A stretch of 64,000 nucleotides of DNA from Monodelphis domestica (GCF_027887165.1 NC_077228.1:211829635-211893634), one strand, 5' to 3'; positions 21,876-33,449 are shown, counted from the first letter of the stretch. Notes: generated by a model not told the origin, from the letters alone. Numbers and translations are program-made.

Positions 21876-22870
21876 TACTAATAAAGCCCAGCAGGAGCAG
21901 GCAGAAAAGACATTCTATTAAAAATAACCATGAGATCATAAAATACCTGGGAATCCACCTACCATTATATCCTCAAGACTTTTATGAATATAATTTCAAA
22001 ATAGTTTTTGCAGAAATAAAAGAAGACAAATAATTAGATATTAATTGTCCATTAATTGATCCATGCCAATATAATAAAAAAGGAACTACATTAATTTATA
22101 GATATAATGACGTATCCGTCTAGTGCAAAAGAGATACTTTATAGAATTAGACAAAATAATAAAATTCAACTAGAGGGTCAAGAATGTTAAGGGAAATAAT
22201 AAAAAAAAGGAAGGTTTGAAAAGGACCTAGCATTACCAAATCTCAAGCCATACTATAAAGTACTAATCTTCAAGTCTACTTGGTACTGGTTAAAAATTGA
22301 CTGATGGGAATAGATTCATTTAAAAAGACATGGTAACAATTAAACCTTCTGCCAGTGTTCAACAAACTCAAGAATGTCACCTACTAAGGTAAAGATTCTC
22401 CACTTGACAAAAAATTGCTGGAAAAATGGAAATTATTCTGGCAGAAGTTAGAGTTAGACCAACAATTTATACCACATGGTATAAACTCCAAAAAAATATG
22501 CAATATAATTTTTAAAAGATGATAATGTATTAAAATAGAGAAGAAAGGAAGGAGATATAAATCTTCAAAAAATTAAATGGACAATTCTAATTATATAAAA
22601 TTGAAAAGCTTGACTAGAAACAAAAATATTATTAATAGGAAGAAAATAAAGTAGGGGTTAATCTTTACAGTGAATTTTGCTGATAAAGGTATGGTGTTCA
22701 ACATTTATAGGGAATTAATAAAGTATATAAGTGTTTCTAAAAAGAAAAACAATTCATGAACACTGCATGGAGGGTGAAGCTTCAAGCCACTAAGAATAAG
22801 AAAAATCCTAATACAGTCATCAGATTGGAAAAGATGACTAAAAAAAAGGAAACTGAATGTGTGAGCCTAG

Positions 22871-23461
22871 ATGAATCATTTATGCTCTCATTGCTCTAGA
22901 CCCCAAGACCCTTCTCTTTTTGAAATGATGACAACCTTTGTTCATAGGAGTTTCCTTCCTTGTAGATGCCTTTTACCAGGGAAGTCACAAGTCCTATCCC
23001 TTTCTTTGTGCTAATACCTGGAGATACAGAGAGAAAAGCAAGAGTCCTTGCTCTCAAGTTGCTCATATACATGGGGACTGGCTGATGGTGGGGAGGGTGA
23101 GAGAATATAAGGAACAGACATCTTATCAACCTCTCTCTTTTCTGAGCATGGCAGGGGAAAATTAAGAGGAAAATGTTTTTAATTTTTCTCTTTTTCTCTT
23201 TATATCTTTTTGAAATATTATTTTCATGTTTAAGGCTTTTGATTTATTTAAAAAATTTAGAACTAACCATTGACTTATTCTTTTCATTTATGAAAATGTT
23301 TAGGTATATGTTTTCTCCTAAAGACTGCTTTGTGTATTATCAATAATGAATGTTTAATATTACTACTTTTGTACATTTATTTTGGGGTTTTGTGCCTTAG
23401 CATATTGATAATTGTGACAAAAATTGCAATTTATTGCAAAGGTGCCATTCACAGATTTAAA
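22871..23461. other. Intergenic, nothing recognised
   Basis: AT-rich DNA after the L1 relic. I see no exon or defined repeat before the microsatellite. Confidence 0.35.
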
Positions 23462-23462
23462 A

Positions 23463-23476
23463 AATATATATATATG

Positions 23477-23509
<33 letters not shown>

Positions 23510-23510
23510 A
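23463..23510 (+). repeat. (TA)n/(GT)n microsatellite
   Basis: Alternating TA with interspersed TG, then about nine GT units. Confidence 0.9.
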
Positions 23511-23661
23511 TCCCCTTTCTATTCCTATTTGATAATTATCAGAGTTCTTTCATTTTCTAAAAATTCTACACAAGTCCCTAACTTCGTTCTTATCTTTTTC
23601 TAAATTAGATTTGTCTAGGTTTAAAAGGGATACATTGAAGTTTCTTTTCAATATGTATATC

Positions 23662-23712
23662 AGAGGGGCATCAAGGTAGCTCAGTGGATAGAGAGCCAAG
23701 CTGAAGAAAGAA
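23662..23712 (+). mobile_element. Type A SINE head, truncated by microsatellite expansion
   Basis: Only 'gaggggcatcaaggtagctc' to 'gagagccaagctga' remains. From there the sequence passes directly into purine repeats. Confidence 0.65.
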
Positions 23713-23916
23713 AGAGAGAGAGAGCCAGAGGGGAGGGAGGGAGGGAGGGAGGGAAGAAGGAAGGAAGGAAGGAAGGAAGGAAGGAAGGAAGGAAGGAAGG
23801 AAGGAAGGAAGGAAGGAAGGAAGGAAGGAAGGAAGGAAGGAAGGAAGGAAGGAAGGAAGGAAGGAAGGAAGGAAGGAAGGAAGGAAGGAAGGGAGGAAGG
23901 GAGGGAGGGAGGGAGG
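23713..23916 (+). repeat. (GGAA)n microsatellite, about 3 kb upstream of EVPL exon 1
   Basis: An AG-rich leader, then roughly 33 GGAA units and a GGGA end. It lies 5' of EVPL with the purine strand in the same direction as the gene. Confidence 0.95.
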
Positions 23917-23939
23917 AAACCCATCAGATCCTCTTCAAT

Positions 23940-24235
23940 ACAATTCCTAGAGGCAAAATGTTATGGTTGGAAGTGACTGGAAATTAGTCTAGCCCCTTTT
24001 CTTTCCTCAGGGATGGGGTGGGAGGGGAAGAATAAGGCCAGTTACTGGGACTTGTGGAATACTGGAATAGAGAATCCCCAGTGAGAGAACCCCCTCTGCC
24101 AATGCAAATTGGCACCTGCCTAAGGACTGAAATATTGAATGATTTCCTTGAGGTCACACAGCCAGTACAATTCAGAGGTAAGCCTCAAATCCAGGTCTTT
24201 TTACCTCTGAGAGCAACTCCCTATACCTGCTAAAG
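23940..24235 (-). mobile_element. MIR-like SINE relic, antisense
   Basis: It shows 'tccttgaggtcacacagcca', 'aagcctcaaatccaggtctt', then a worn end. It may be two overlapping relics. Confidence 0.45.
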
Positions 24236-24496
24236 CCATGTTGCCTCTTTTTGAACCCTCATTTTAAAGTTAAGGAACGCAAAGTCCAGAAAGGTGATTT
24301 CATTGATTTTTCCAAGCTCAAAAAATGAGTGAGTGGCAGAACTGAGACTTCTCTCCCCAAAGATACCTGCTTCTGAACTATAGCTTTTTAGATGGAATCC
24401 TTTTGGAAATAAGGCCTGAACTGTAATCCTACCATTAGTATGGTAGGATTCACTCACCTCTTTCTTCCTGAAATACTAGGGATCTGCCTTGTATGA

Positions 24497-24718
24497 TGAG
24501 TAGCCTGGTGGTACAGTGGATAGAGTGCTGGTCCTGCAGTCAAGAAGACCCGAGTTCAAATCTGGATTTAGATATAAGCTATGTGACTTTGGGCAAGTCA
24601 CTTAAACCTGTTGGCCTCAGTTTCCTCATCAGTAAAACAAGCTGGAGAAGGAAATGGCAAAATACCCTAATATCTTTGCCAAGAAAATCCCAGTCATGAA
24701 GAATTAGATCAAACAACA
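24497..24718 (+). mobile_element. Type B SINE, sense, full length
   Basis: Head 'cctggtggtacagtggatag', 'gacccgagttcaaatctgg', 'gggcaagtcacttaaacc', tail 'ctggagaaggaaatggcaaa' and 'atctttgccaagaaaatccc'. It ends with CAACAA. Confidence 0.88.
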
Positions 24719-24799
24719 ATCTTTTATGATGTCAGTGGGCAGGCATAGGAGCAGCAGTCAACCAACTACCCTTTTTCCCCCTTATCTACTAGCAGAGTA

Positions 24800-25060
24800 T
24801 AGCTTGACAATATGGTAGATAGAGTGCTGAACTTGAAAATCAGGAAGACCTCAATTCAAATCCTACTACCTCATATTTATTAGCCGTGTGGCTTTGGGTA
24901 AGTCTCTTTGTCCTCTGTCTGCCTCAGTTTCCTCACATGTAAAATTAGGATAATAATAGCCTCCTAAGAGTTATGGTGAGGATCAAATGAGATAATATAG
25001 GTAAAACACTTTGCCAATCTTAAAGCCTCATACAAGGGCAAACTATTATAAATATTATAA
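24800..25060 (+). mobile_element. MIR-type SINE, sense
   Basis: Head 'tggtagatagagtgctgaac', core 'gcctcagtttcctcacatgt', 'ggataataatagcctcc' and 'ggtgaggatcaaatgagata' in MIR order. Confidence 0.8.
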
Positions 25061-26260
25061 TGCAGGGAAGGAAAAAGAGAGTTGGTACTATAAAAGCCAT
25101 TCATTTGCCACTGCCTCCTTTAGTTCAGCAAGAATATCTGGGGCTACTCTGTAAGGAAACAAATACTGATCTCTTGTGGAACCTGAGAGGCATTTTCCTG
25201 GATTCTCAGGACTGGTTCTTGGATCAGTGTTGAACCTAAGGATGAAATTAGGGATGGAAATAGCTGTAGTGTAGGGTCAGGATGGATGTTTATGTCGCCT
25301 CAGAGAAAAAATCTTGGAACTTTTGAGGCTTCCAGGCTGACTCTATGTCAACTGAGGGAAGGGACAAGCAGGACCAAGAATGTAAGGTTTCAAATATGTG
25401 AAAGGATGCACTATGGACGAGAAATGTGACTTGCTCTGGTTGGCCCAATAGGACAGCTAGAGAAATAATGTAAAGAAATTGCAGAGATGTTGATTTCCAC
25501 TTAACCGGAGGGAAAACTTCCTAATAGTTACAGCCTGCTCAATAGCGTATGTTGCCCTGGGTTATTGTGGGATTCTCTATTCCTGGAGGTCTTCCATTAG
25601 CCTCTGGAAGATAATTTGTTAGGAATATCATAGAGAGGAATTTATGATTTGAGTAGGAGTTGGACTGAATAACCTCTTAGGACCTTCCATTCCTGAGGTT
25701 CCATGGTTCTTTGAGGCTGGTAACATGGTGGGAAGACCAGACCACTAAGTAACATTTCCAAGGACTCAAGGTATTCCTTGTCTCTCTTCTTTCTGGAATA
25801 TGCAACAAATGCAGATTATCTCCCAAGTTATTGGACAAATACCCCTTTGCCGTCAGGGACAGTCTCCTCATGGTTAGTGGGAAGGCAACAAAACAAAACA
25901 AAACAAAACAAAACCAAAAAAATCTGTCCTTGACAATGAACAGAACCTTGGTTTTCCTTGTCTGAAAAATGTAGAGGTTGGCTAAGGCCATCTCTAAGGT
26001 CACCGGACAGCTCCGGCTTTCCTTGGCTCTGGGCGGTCTGGATACTTCTCTTCCACAGTAGACACAGAATTGGAAACAGAATCTAGGAGTCCCAGATCCC
26101 CAACTTATTTCAGTAAGAAGCATAATAGGGAAAGTTGTAAGGAGAGGGGTTGGGGGTATGTCCAGGATACTGAGTGGGAAATGGTAAAGGAGAGGGGCTT
26201 CGACCCTTCCATATTCTGCTCTCTGGATCCGTGGAGGGACGTGTGTTCGCGCGCGCATGT
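25061..26260. other. Upstream flank of EVPL, no gene recognised
   Basis: Mostly unique sequence with no SINE or LINE that I can see, apart from an ACAAA run near 25895. Being repeat-poor and just upstream of EVPL, it is the likeliest place for distal regulatory elements, but no individual site can be claimed by eye. Confidence 0.35.
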
Positions 26261-26261
26261 G

Positions 26262-26262
26262 T

Positions 26263-26329
<67 letters not shown>
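26262..26329 (+). repeat. (GT)n(GA)n compound microsatellite
   Basis: About 24 GT units then about nine GA units, next to CG-rich 'ttcgcgcgcgcatg', some 580 bases 5' of the EVPL start codon. The alternating CG/GT block is Z-DNA-prone. Confidence 0.95.
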
Positions 26330-26559
26330 CTATCTCTCTGTGCACTTCTGCTAGGAAGGCGGGACTGTCTTCCCGTCTACAAGTCCATTTTGCTGGGTCC
26401 GCTTCCCAGCCCGACTCTCTTTTCTTTCCGTCTTCTACCGCGTGCGTCCCGGTTCTCATCCCTGGCTCCCCAGTTTCAGTAGAATCTCCCGTCCCCCTCC
26501 TTCCTGGATCCCTGGGTGGCTTTCTCTTTCTCTAGGTGTGCGTAGGTGGAACAAGTCCA

Positions 26560-26909
26560 AACATTCTCTGGGAGTCAGGCGGGCTCTGCTGCCGCACCCT
26601 CTGGGCTGTACTTGCCTCCAAAACTGGTTGTGCTAGTCGTGTGTGTGTATGTGTGTGTGTGTCTGTCTATGTGGGGGTGTGGTGTATAGGGGGGAGTGGA
26701 GTATAGAGACTGCTGGAGCTCCCGGGTCCGCTCAGCACGCTCACCTGCAGGGAGGAGCCTCCCAGAAACTCTCCTTCCCGGGCCAGATCCTCCGCCCAAC
26801 ACAAAACTCGGACGGAGACACCGGGGGACCCACTCGGCTGGAGCCTGAGCCTAGAGTCTGAGCCTGGAGCCGCACCCCGAGCCAGAACGCAGCACCTCTC
26901 TCTGCAACT
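26560..26909 (+). promoter_or_regulatory. EVPL: EVPL promoter-proximal and 5' UTR region
   Basis: GC content and CpG density rise here compared with the flanks ('ctgccgcaccctctggg', 'gctcccgggtccgctcagc', 'aactcggacggagacaccgg'). The region runs straight into the EVPL start codon without a splice site, so at least its last part is 5' UTR. I see no consensus TATA box; 'ggagtatagaga' near 26700 is only weakly similar. The transcription start cannot be placed. Confidence 0.5.
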
Positions 26910-26992
26910 ATGTTTAAGGGGTTAGGTAAAGGATCCCCTGGGAAGGGGGTCTCCAAGGGTTCTCCCAAGGGCTCCCCCGGCAAACACACCAG
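26910..26992 (+). CDS. EVPL: EVPL exon 1, start codon and KGSP-rich N-terminus
   Basis: ATG at 26910-26912 with A at -3. It encodes MFKGLGKGSPGKG, then VSKGSPKGSPGKHT, and leaves AG of an Arg codon before GTGAGG. MFKGL at the start and the repeated K-G-S-P units match envoplakin, which is why this ATG is chosen. The tail is highly basic with repeated Ser-Pro pairs. Confidence 0.95.
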
Positions 26993-28394
26993 GTGAGGAG
27001 GGGGCCAGGTGGGCGGGTATGTATATAAGGGATGGGGGTGGAGGTGGCGGTTGAGAAGGTGGTACTCTGTTGTGGATGGGGGCGCCCCCTCCAACCTGGA
27101 GGCGGCCAGTTACTTGGGCGGACCTGGCCCAACTCAGGCATCTCAAGTCCCCGAGGCCAAAAGGTCTGAGGGTCAGGGAATCTGTCTGATCTCTAGGAAC
27201 TCTGGGGCAAAGGTAGAGTGCTCTTTAAGCACACTTAACAGAATTTGCAATACAGATTTGCCATTTTAATTTAAAATTTTACAATTTAAAATACAGAAAG
27301 AGAAACTAAGATTTTTGGAGGTGGAGGTGATTTTTTTCTTAAAGTTCTTTTCCAAATGGAAGCTGGTGCCAGGCAGGTACCAGGGTGGGAGCTAGAGGGA
27401 TTCTAGAGCCATGGGGTGATTCTCAGGAGGTGGTGGGCAGCCAATGGGTCCCTTTCAAGCTGCACAGTCAAGAAAAGCAATTAGAGAGACATCAAGAACT
27501 TTTCCCCTGGCCCTCAAATGCAACAGGGAGGTGTGAGTGAGGGTCCTCATCCATAAAGAGGGCCAGTCTCTATTAGAATCCTTCTTGGCTCAGCAGCTCC
27601 TGGCCCCAGCTCTCTCTGTTGCCCCTGGAGTGGAAAGAGGTTGATTCACCCTCACCCTTCGTCCCCAAAAGAATGGACCTGGGTAGGACTATCGCTGACT
27701 AGTAATTAATTTTTTTCCATTGATTCACATTCTTTTCTGAATATTTTCCTTCCCTTCCCTCCAATCCAGAGTGCCTTCTCTAGAACAAATATTACAAAGG
27801 AAAAAGTCAGCTCTGTAAAAGCAAGTAACACATAACTGAATCTGACAGTTGATGCAATATTCCATGCCCATAGTCCTCCACCTCTGCAAATGAAGGACGG
27901 GAGGGAGGCACAGTTTTTTACAACTCTTCTCCAGAGGCAAGCTTGGTCATTGTAATTAAATTATAGTGAGTTCAGTTTCATTGTACTGGCTCTTTCTATT
28001 TACCTGGCTGGCATTGTGAGTATTGTTTTCCTGACTAGATGCTTTCCCTCTGCATCAGTTCATGCTGTCTTCTCAGGAATCTCTGAATCCTTCCTTATTG
28101 TCTTTTCTTAATGGGTCAGTCAGATTTCATTAGGATCCTGTACCACAGCTCCTTAAATCATTTCCTAGCTGATACATACCCACTTTGTGTCTTCCAGCTC
28201 TTTGTTACCATAAGAAGTGTTGTGGTTACTATTTTTACCTTCTAAGGAGTCTTTCTGTCTTTGAGCTGATTGTAGTTTATGTCTGCCACATTCTTAGCAA
28301 CCTGAGTACCGATGCCCAAAGAGAATCTCAAAGGAAGGGATTATGTCCAACAAGGTCCAAGATACAGAGCAGAGGAATATTTCACTTTTTCTGT
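26993..28394 (+). other. EVPL: EVPL intron 1, 5' part, repeat-poor
   Basis: About 1.4 kb after the exon 1 donor without SINE or LINE that I recognise. First introns of epithelial genes often carry enhancers; nothing here proves that. Confidence 0.4.
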
Positions 28395-28642
28395 GGCAGG
28401 GAAGCTAGGTGGTGCAGAGGACAGAGCACTGGGGTTGGAGTCAGGAACTCATCTTCATGAGCTCAAATCTGGCCTCACACTGCCTTTGTGACCTTGGGCA
28501 AGTCAACTTACCCTGTTTGCCTTGGTTTGTTCATCTGTCAAAAGAGCTAGAGAAGGAAATGACAAACCACTCCAATAGCTTTGCCAAGAAAATCCCAAAT
28601 GGCATCATGAAGAGTCAGACACACCTGAAAATGACTGAATAG
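28395..28642 (+). mobile_element. Type B SINE, sense (EVPL intron 1)
   Basis: Head 'gggaagctaggtggtgcaga', 'gagctcaaatctggcctc', tail 'gctagagaaggaaatgacaa' and 'gctttgccaagaaaatccc', 'gagtcagacacacctgaaaa'. Confidence 0.87.
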
Positions 28643-28664
28643 CCATAGTGGCATGAGCTCCCTT

Positions 28665-28920
28665 GGCAGATTAGTGAAGCCTGTGGACCCCTTCTCAGAA
28701 TAATGCTTTTAAAGATTTAAAAGAGGGAGGGAAGGAAGTGATCATATAACTTAGGAAAACTTATGTGGAAATTTGTTAATACATGTAATTGGTAAAAATA
28801 TATATAATATAAATATTTAAAATACAATGCACAGGATTACAAAGAAAACTAATTACACTGAAATGTAATTATCACCATATTTTAAAAACTAAGTACCCAG
28901 ACACCAGGTTAAGAATCCAA
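28665..28920 (+). mobile_element. Unnamed dispersed repeat, split by a short L1 tail
   Basis: Left: 'gaagcctgtggaccccttct' and 'agaataatgcttttaaa'. Right: 'ggattacaaagaaaactaat', ending 'ccaggttaagaatcc'. The insert at about 28727-28800 ('gatcatataacttaggaaaa', 'acatgtaattggtaaaaat') matches L1 3' tails in this window. Confidence 0.5.
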
Positions 28921-29149
28921 GGTATTGTGTTAGAGCCTTAGGGGAAATGTAGAATATCCCCAGAGCAAGGACTCTAGGGAAAATACTCAGAAGCATTGCC
29001 TTTAGGCCTTTTGCTGAGAGCCATGAGGCTAGAATTCTTGGGTTCTTTCCCAAGACCAGAGTTTTAGTTTCTCCTGTGTACAATGAAAGAGGGGAAACCC
29101 AAGGCTGGGAGATACTGGAAATGATGTGGCATCTTTCCTTCTAAATGTG

Positions 29150-29260
29150 GCTCAGGCGGAGGCTATGGACCCCTTCTCAGAAAGTTTTAAGTACATACAA
29201 TAAAAAATATAAGATTATAAAGGAAACCAAGGGTTTGCGAAAAATAAAGATGCCCCCCGA
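29150..29260 (+). mobile_element. Unnamed dispersed repeat fragment
   Basis: 'gaggctatggaccccttctc' and 'attataaaggaaaccaaggg' match the copy at 28665-28920. Confidence 0.45.
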
Positions 29261-29677
29261 AATCTATCTACAGATGCTTTGCAAGGTGGGGTGCCCATGG
29301 ATCCTTGTGATGGTAGAGGCTTTTTCAACCTCAGCACTAAGTAGTCCATCTAGATCCTGCTTCCAGACCTCCCTGAGCTCCTCTCTTGTCACTTAGCATC
29401 AAAATGACAAGCTATCTGCTCTCCTAGGGCTCTGAACAGGCAGGGGCCCCAAGATGACACCTCCAGATGAAAGGCTCATTATAGGGATAAGGATCAGGGT
29501 AACTGCTCCAGGAGTCAGATGTCTGTCTGGATTAAACATAAAAGGTCCCAGATAAGATTTCTATCCAGAGACTCCTGCCTGTCCCCTTGGTAGTACCAAT
29601 GCCCAGGGAGGGACAACACCCTTCAAGCAGGAAGGGCATATCCCATTAAAGGTCAGAATTGGCCCTGGGGGTGGGGG

Positions 29678-29862
29678 TGGGGGGCTAGGTGGTTCAGTGG
29701 ATTAAGAGCCCTGAGTTCAAATGTGACCCCAGACACATTTTAGCTGGGTGACCCTGAGCAAGTTACTTAACCCCTATTGCCTAGCCCTTACTGCTCTTCT
29801 GCCTTGGTACCAATATACAGTATTAAATCTAAGAAAGAAGATAAGAGTTAAAAAAAAATAAG
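29678..29862 (+). mobile_element. Type A SINE, sense
   Basis: Follows a GGGGGTGGGG run. Head 'gggctaggtggttcagtgga', full tail to 'aagataagagttaaaaaaaa'. About ten bases of the head are deleted before 'gttcaaatgtg'. Confidence 0.85.
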
Positions 29863-30560
29863 GTCAGGATGGTAGGAAGGGCATGCTGGGCCCCAAGCCA
29901 CCATTTCTTTGTACCTTCATTGCCCTTGAATAAGAGCTCAGGCAAGTGGAAGGGTCTATCTTTTGGATTTTAAACCCAGAGAAGACTGCAAGATGACTAA
30001 AGGAGAAGGGAGAACCTATGGAGGAATACTTAGCTTCTGCTGCTGAGGAAGCTCAGCTGCATATCCCAGCAGGACCCACCAGTGGTGTTTCAGTGTGTCT
30101 GATTAAGTCAGTGACTCACTCCCTACCTCTCCCTCCCACCCAAGGAACCCAGGAGGAATCTGGGTGGGGTCCTGTTCTGCTGGGCCCAGAATGGAAGGGG
30201 AAAGAAAGAAAAGAAGCTGGGGTCCCCGAAAAGAGTCAGACATCTTGCTTGTTGAGCCTGTAGGGGGTAAAATGAGTCATTTGGGTTGTGGTGATGAGGG
30301 AAACATAATGGGGCTCCATTCCAGAAAGGGATCTCAAACAAGAAAATTAAACCAGGCCAGGGCTTAGCTCCCTCAGAGGGCAATGAAGTGAGTGCTAAAC
30401 TCCCAATCCTAGACCAGGGAGCAGCAGTGATTTGACCCACTGTTTCTGTCCAGTGGCCTGATCAATGGGACATGTGTCCATTCCACTTCCGGGGATCTTA
30501 ACCCAGCCTGGTTGAGGCATAAGAGTTTGGAGTGGAAGGGTGAATACCTCCACAAAACAT
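29863..30560 (+). other. EVPL: EVPL intron 1, nothing recognised
   Basis: About 700 bp of unique-looking sequence between the SINE and the L1-plus-purine block. Confidence 0.35.
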
Positions 30561-30564
30561 TTAC

Positions 30565-31405
30565 TTAAAGCTTTTTAAAATTTGATTTTTCTTCAGTTAA
30601 CAAATATTTATTTTCCCTCTTGCTTAGTCTTGCTGAACAAGGAAGGAAGGAAAGGAAGGAAGGAGGGAGGGAGAGAGGGAGGAAGGAAGGAAGGAAGGAA
30701 GGAGGGAGGCAGAGAGGGAGGAAGGAAGGAAGGAAGGAAGGAAGGAAGGAAGGAAGGAAGGAAGGAAGGAAGGAAGGAAGGAAGGGAGGGAGGGAGGGAG
30801 GAAGGAAGGAAGGAAGGGAGGGAGGGAGGGAGGAAGGAAGGAAGGAAGGAAGGGAGGGAGGGAGGGAGGGAGGGAGGGAGGGAGGAAGGAAGGAAGGAAG
30901 GAAGGAAAGAAGGAAGGAAGGAAGGAAGGAAGGAAGGAGGGAAGGAGGGAAGGAGGGAAGGAAGGAAGGAAGGAGGGAGGGAGGGAGGGAGGGAGGAAGG
31001 AAGGAAGGAAGGAAGGAAAGAAGGAAGGAAGGAAGGAAGGAAGGAAGGAGGGAAGGAGGGAAGGAAGGAAGGAAGGAGGGAAGGAGGGAAGGAAGGAAGG
31101 AAGGAAGGAAGGAAGGAAGGAAGGAAGGAAGGAAGGAAGGAAGGAAGGAAGGAAGGAAGGAAAAAGAGAGGGAGGGAAGAAGGGAGGGAAGGAAGGAAGG
31201 GAAAAGAGAGGGAGGGAAGAAGGGAGGGAAGGAAGGAAGGAAAGAAAGAAGGAAGGAAGGAAAGGAAGGAAGAAAAGAAGGAGGGAAGGAAAGAAAGAAG
31301 GAAGGAAGGAAGGAAAGAAGGAAGAAAGGAAGGAAAAAAGAAATCCTCATAATAAATATACATAGTGAAGCAAAGCAAATTGCTTCATTTGCCAACACAT
31401 TTCTC
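30565..31405 (-). mobile_element. LINE-1 3' end, antisense, split by a purine tract
   Basis: Left 'ttcagttaacaaatatttat' and 'tttccctc', right 'aataaatatacatagtgaag' and 'caaattgcttcatttgcc'. These are the two sides of an L1 3' region like the ones at 15020 and 56040. The purine repeat has grown in between. Confidence 0.5.
30639..31343 (+). repeat. 705-bp near-pure homopurine (GGAA/GGGA)n tract in EVPL intron 1
   Basis: As I read it, only one pyrimidine (C at 30710) occurs in about 705 bases. Units are GGAA with blocks of GGGA, GAAA and GAGAGG in repeated order, for example two similar 60-bp blocks at 31160-31230. It ends 97 bases before the exon 2 acceptor. Confidence 0.95.
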
Positions 31406-31440
31406 CAACAGTACCTCTCTCTCTTCCTAATTCCCTCAAG

Positions 31441-31540
31441 GGCCTCCACCCAAGAACTGGCCCAACTCATCACTCGCATGCAAGCCAATGCTGACCAAGT
31501 AGAGAGGGACATCTTGGAGACACAGAAGAGACTGAAGCTG
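31441..31540 (+). CDS. EVPL: EVPL exon 2
   Basis: The first G completes the Arg codon. It reads ASTQELAQLITRMQANAD, QVERDILETQKRLKL and ends in phase 0 before GTAAGA. This is the start of the helical plakin domain (residues 28-61). Confidence 0.96.
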
Positions 31541-32119
31541 GTAAGACTTGGGTAGCCTAAATGGGGCAAGGGCTTGAGGGAGCTTAGGGAGAGGCAGTGT
31601 GTGAGAGAGATTTGGAGCATTCACTTATTTATTCCTTAGCATCCATGTATTAAGCAAATACTATATGCAGCAGCTTAATGGATAGAGAATTCAAATCCCT
31701 CCTTTAACACACCCTGCCTGTGAGACCTGGACAAGTTGTTTATGCTCTCTTAGTGCTCTCTGTAACTCCATAAAAATATAAATGGCAGAGGAAGTGTTGA
31801 TCTGTATTGGGAGAAAGTTTCTTCCCCAGGTCCAGGCTTTATCCTACCAGCGAAGAACAGCTTCCCTAGTTGTTGAGGACACAAAGGCGACATAGTTCCT
31901 GCCCTCAAGAAGCTTACCTTCTCGTGGCAAAATAGGACCCATATATAACAAAACTACAAGGTAAAATGTGATATGAACAAAGCGAAGATGTGGTCAAAGA
32001 ATACTTGGAAGTCTGAGGACTGAGGAAGCCTTTCTCCCCCAGACAACACTTTTCTATCTTAACAATCCAAAGACTTCCCTTTTGGGGGGGATTACGAGGA
32101 TGCAGGATTATAGATTTAG

Positions 32120-32360
32120 AGAGGAAATGGATGTTAAAGATCATTTTGTCCAGCACTTTCCATCAAACATTTATTAAGTGTTTTGAGCTCAGGGAGATGA
32201 GTGTTCCTGCACTCTATTCCCTGTGCCACCTAGCTACTCCCCCAAAAAAACCATGGCTAGAGAACAGACATTTATTTAGTGCCTTAAAGTTTGCAAAGCA
32301 CCTCACATGCATCATCTTATTTGAGCATCACAGGACTGCTGCGAGGTAGATAACCAGCAG
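32120..32360 (-). mobile_element. MIR-type and related SINE relics
   Basis: 'tagtgccttaaagtttgcaa' and 'agcacctcacatgcatcatc' are MIR-like in antisense. The 5' side is degraded. Confidence 0.5.
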
Positions 32361-32369
32361 TTAGTGAAG

Positions 32370-32700
32370 GAACGGACATTCATTAAGCACTAAAGCTAAG
32401 TGCTGAGGAAAGGAAAAGGGAATAGATAGTCCCTGCCCTCAAGGTGCTCACTCTCCAGTGGGAAAGGCACCAGGCAAACAATAACCACAAGATAAACAGG
32501 AAATAATTGACCCCAGGAAGGCACTAGATTGAAGAGGGATTGGGAACGGCTTCCTGTAGAAGGTAGGATTTTAGCCTGGACTCAAAGGAAGCCTGTAAGC
32601 ATTATTATCCCCATTTTCGAGATAAAGATCTTGAGGATCAGAGATGCCAAATGACTTGCTCAGATACAGGATTTGAACCCAGGTCTCCCTAAATCCTGGC
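32370..32700 (+). mobile_element. Repeat C fragment plus MIR end
   Basis: 'cattcattaagcactaaagc' and 'gtccctgccctcaaggtgct' define what I call 'repeat C', a marsupial CORE-SINE-like family. From 32590 it passes into an antisense MIR end ('attattatccccattttcg', 'ggatttgaacccaggtct'). Confidence 0.55.
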
Positions 32701-32805
32701 ATGAATCCACACTCTGTTCATGAATTGCCTCTAAATGCTCCCCATTGCTGGGGCACTAAGATAGTTGGCATGAACTTAAGTTGGCACCAGCAGCCAGAGT
32801 GATGA

Positions 32806-32991
<186 letters not shown>

Positions 32992-32994
32992 TGA

Positions 32995-33318
<324 letters not shown>

Positions 33319-33449
33319 TGAGACCCGAGAGCCCGCTCTCTGGGACACAATCCGGGAGCTGGCTCGAGGTGCCCCTGGCAACGGACGCTGAGGTAGTTGG
33401 TAAGCCGGCAGCAACCATCGGAGCAGTAGCCTGAGGAAGGGAAGGCAAG

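Larger units (their letters stand above)
19560..22870 (+). mobile_element. LINE-1 ORF2 relic, interrupted by two LTR-like insertions
   Basis: Three collinear pieces (about 19560-19829, 20736-21014, 21876-22870) correspond to the reverse-transcriptase and downstream part of L1 ORF2. Visible landmarks are an ENYR-like start followed by an LMNI-like segment, 'ccaataagatcaaggg' before the FADD-region equivalent, a KYLGI box near 21940 and a KNCWKN-like box near 22415. Stops and frameshifts are frequent, so it is dead. Joining the pieces at the insertion edges restores continuity of the nucleotide match. Confidence 0.7.

Noticed and set aside
23713-23916. CRISPR-like or satellite array
   Set aside because: The unit is 4 bases without spacers; it is a simple microsatellite.
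25677-26459. 260-codon minus-strand frame upstream of EVPL
   Set aside because: It includes the translated GT/GA repeat and has no recognisable domain. Likely chance.
30565-31620. Long open frames on both strands (250-350 codons) of FLPS or KEGR repeats
   Set aside because: They are translations of GGAA/GGGA repeats without stops in several frames at once. The same explains the frames at 23550-23924, 56374-56820, 60105-60332 and 61603-62121.
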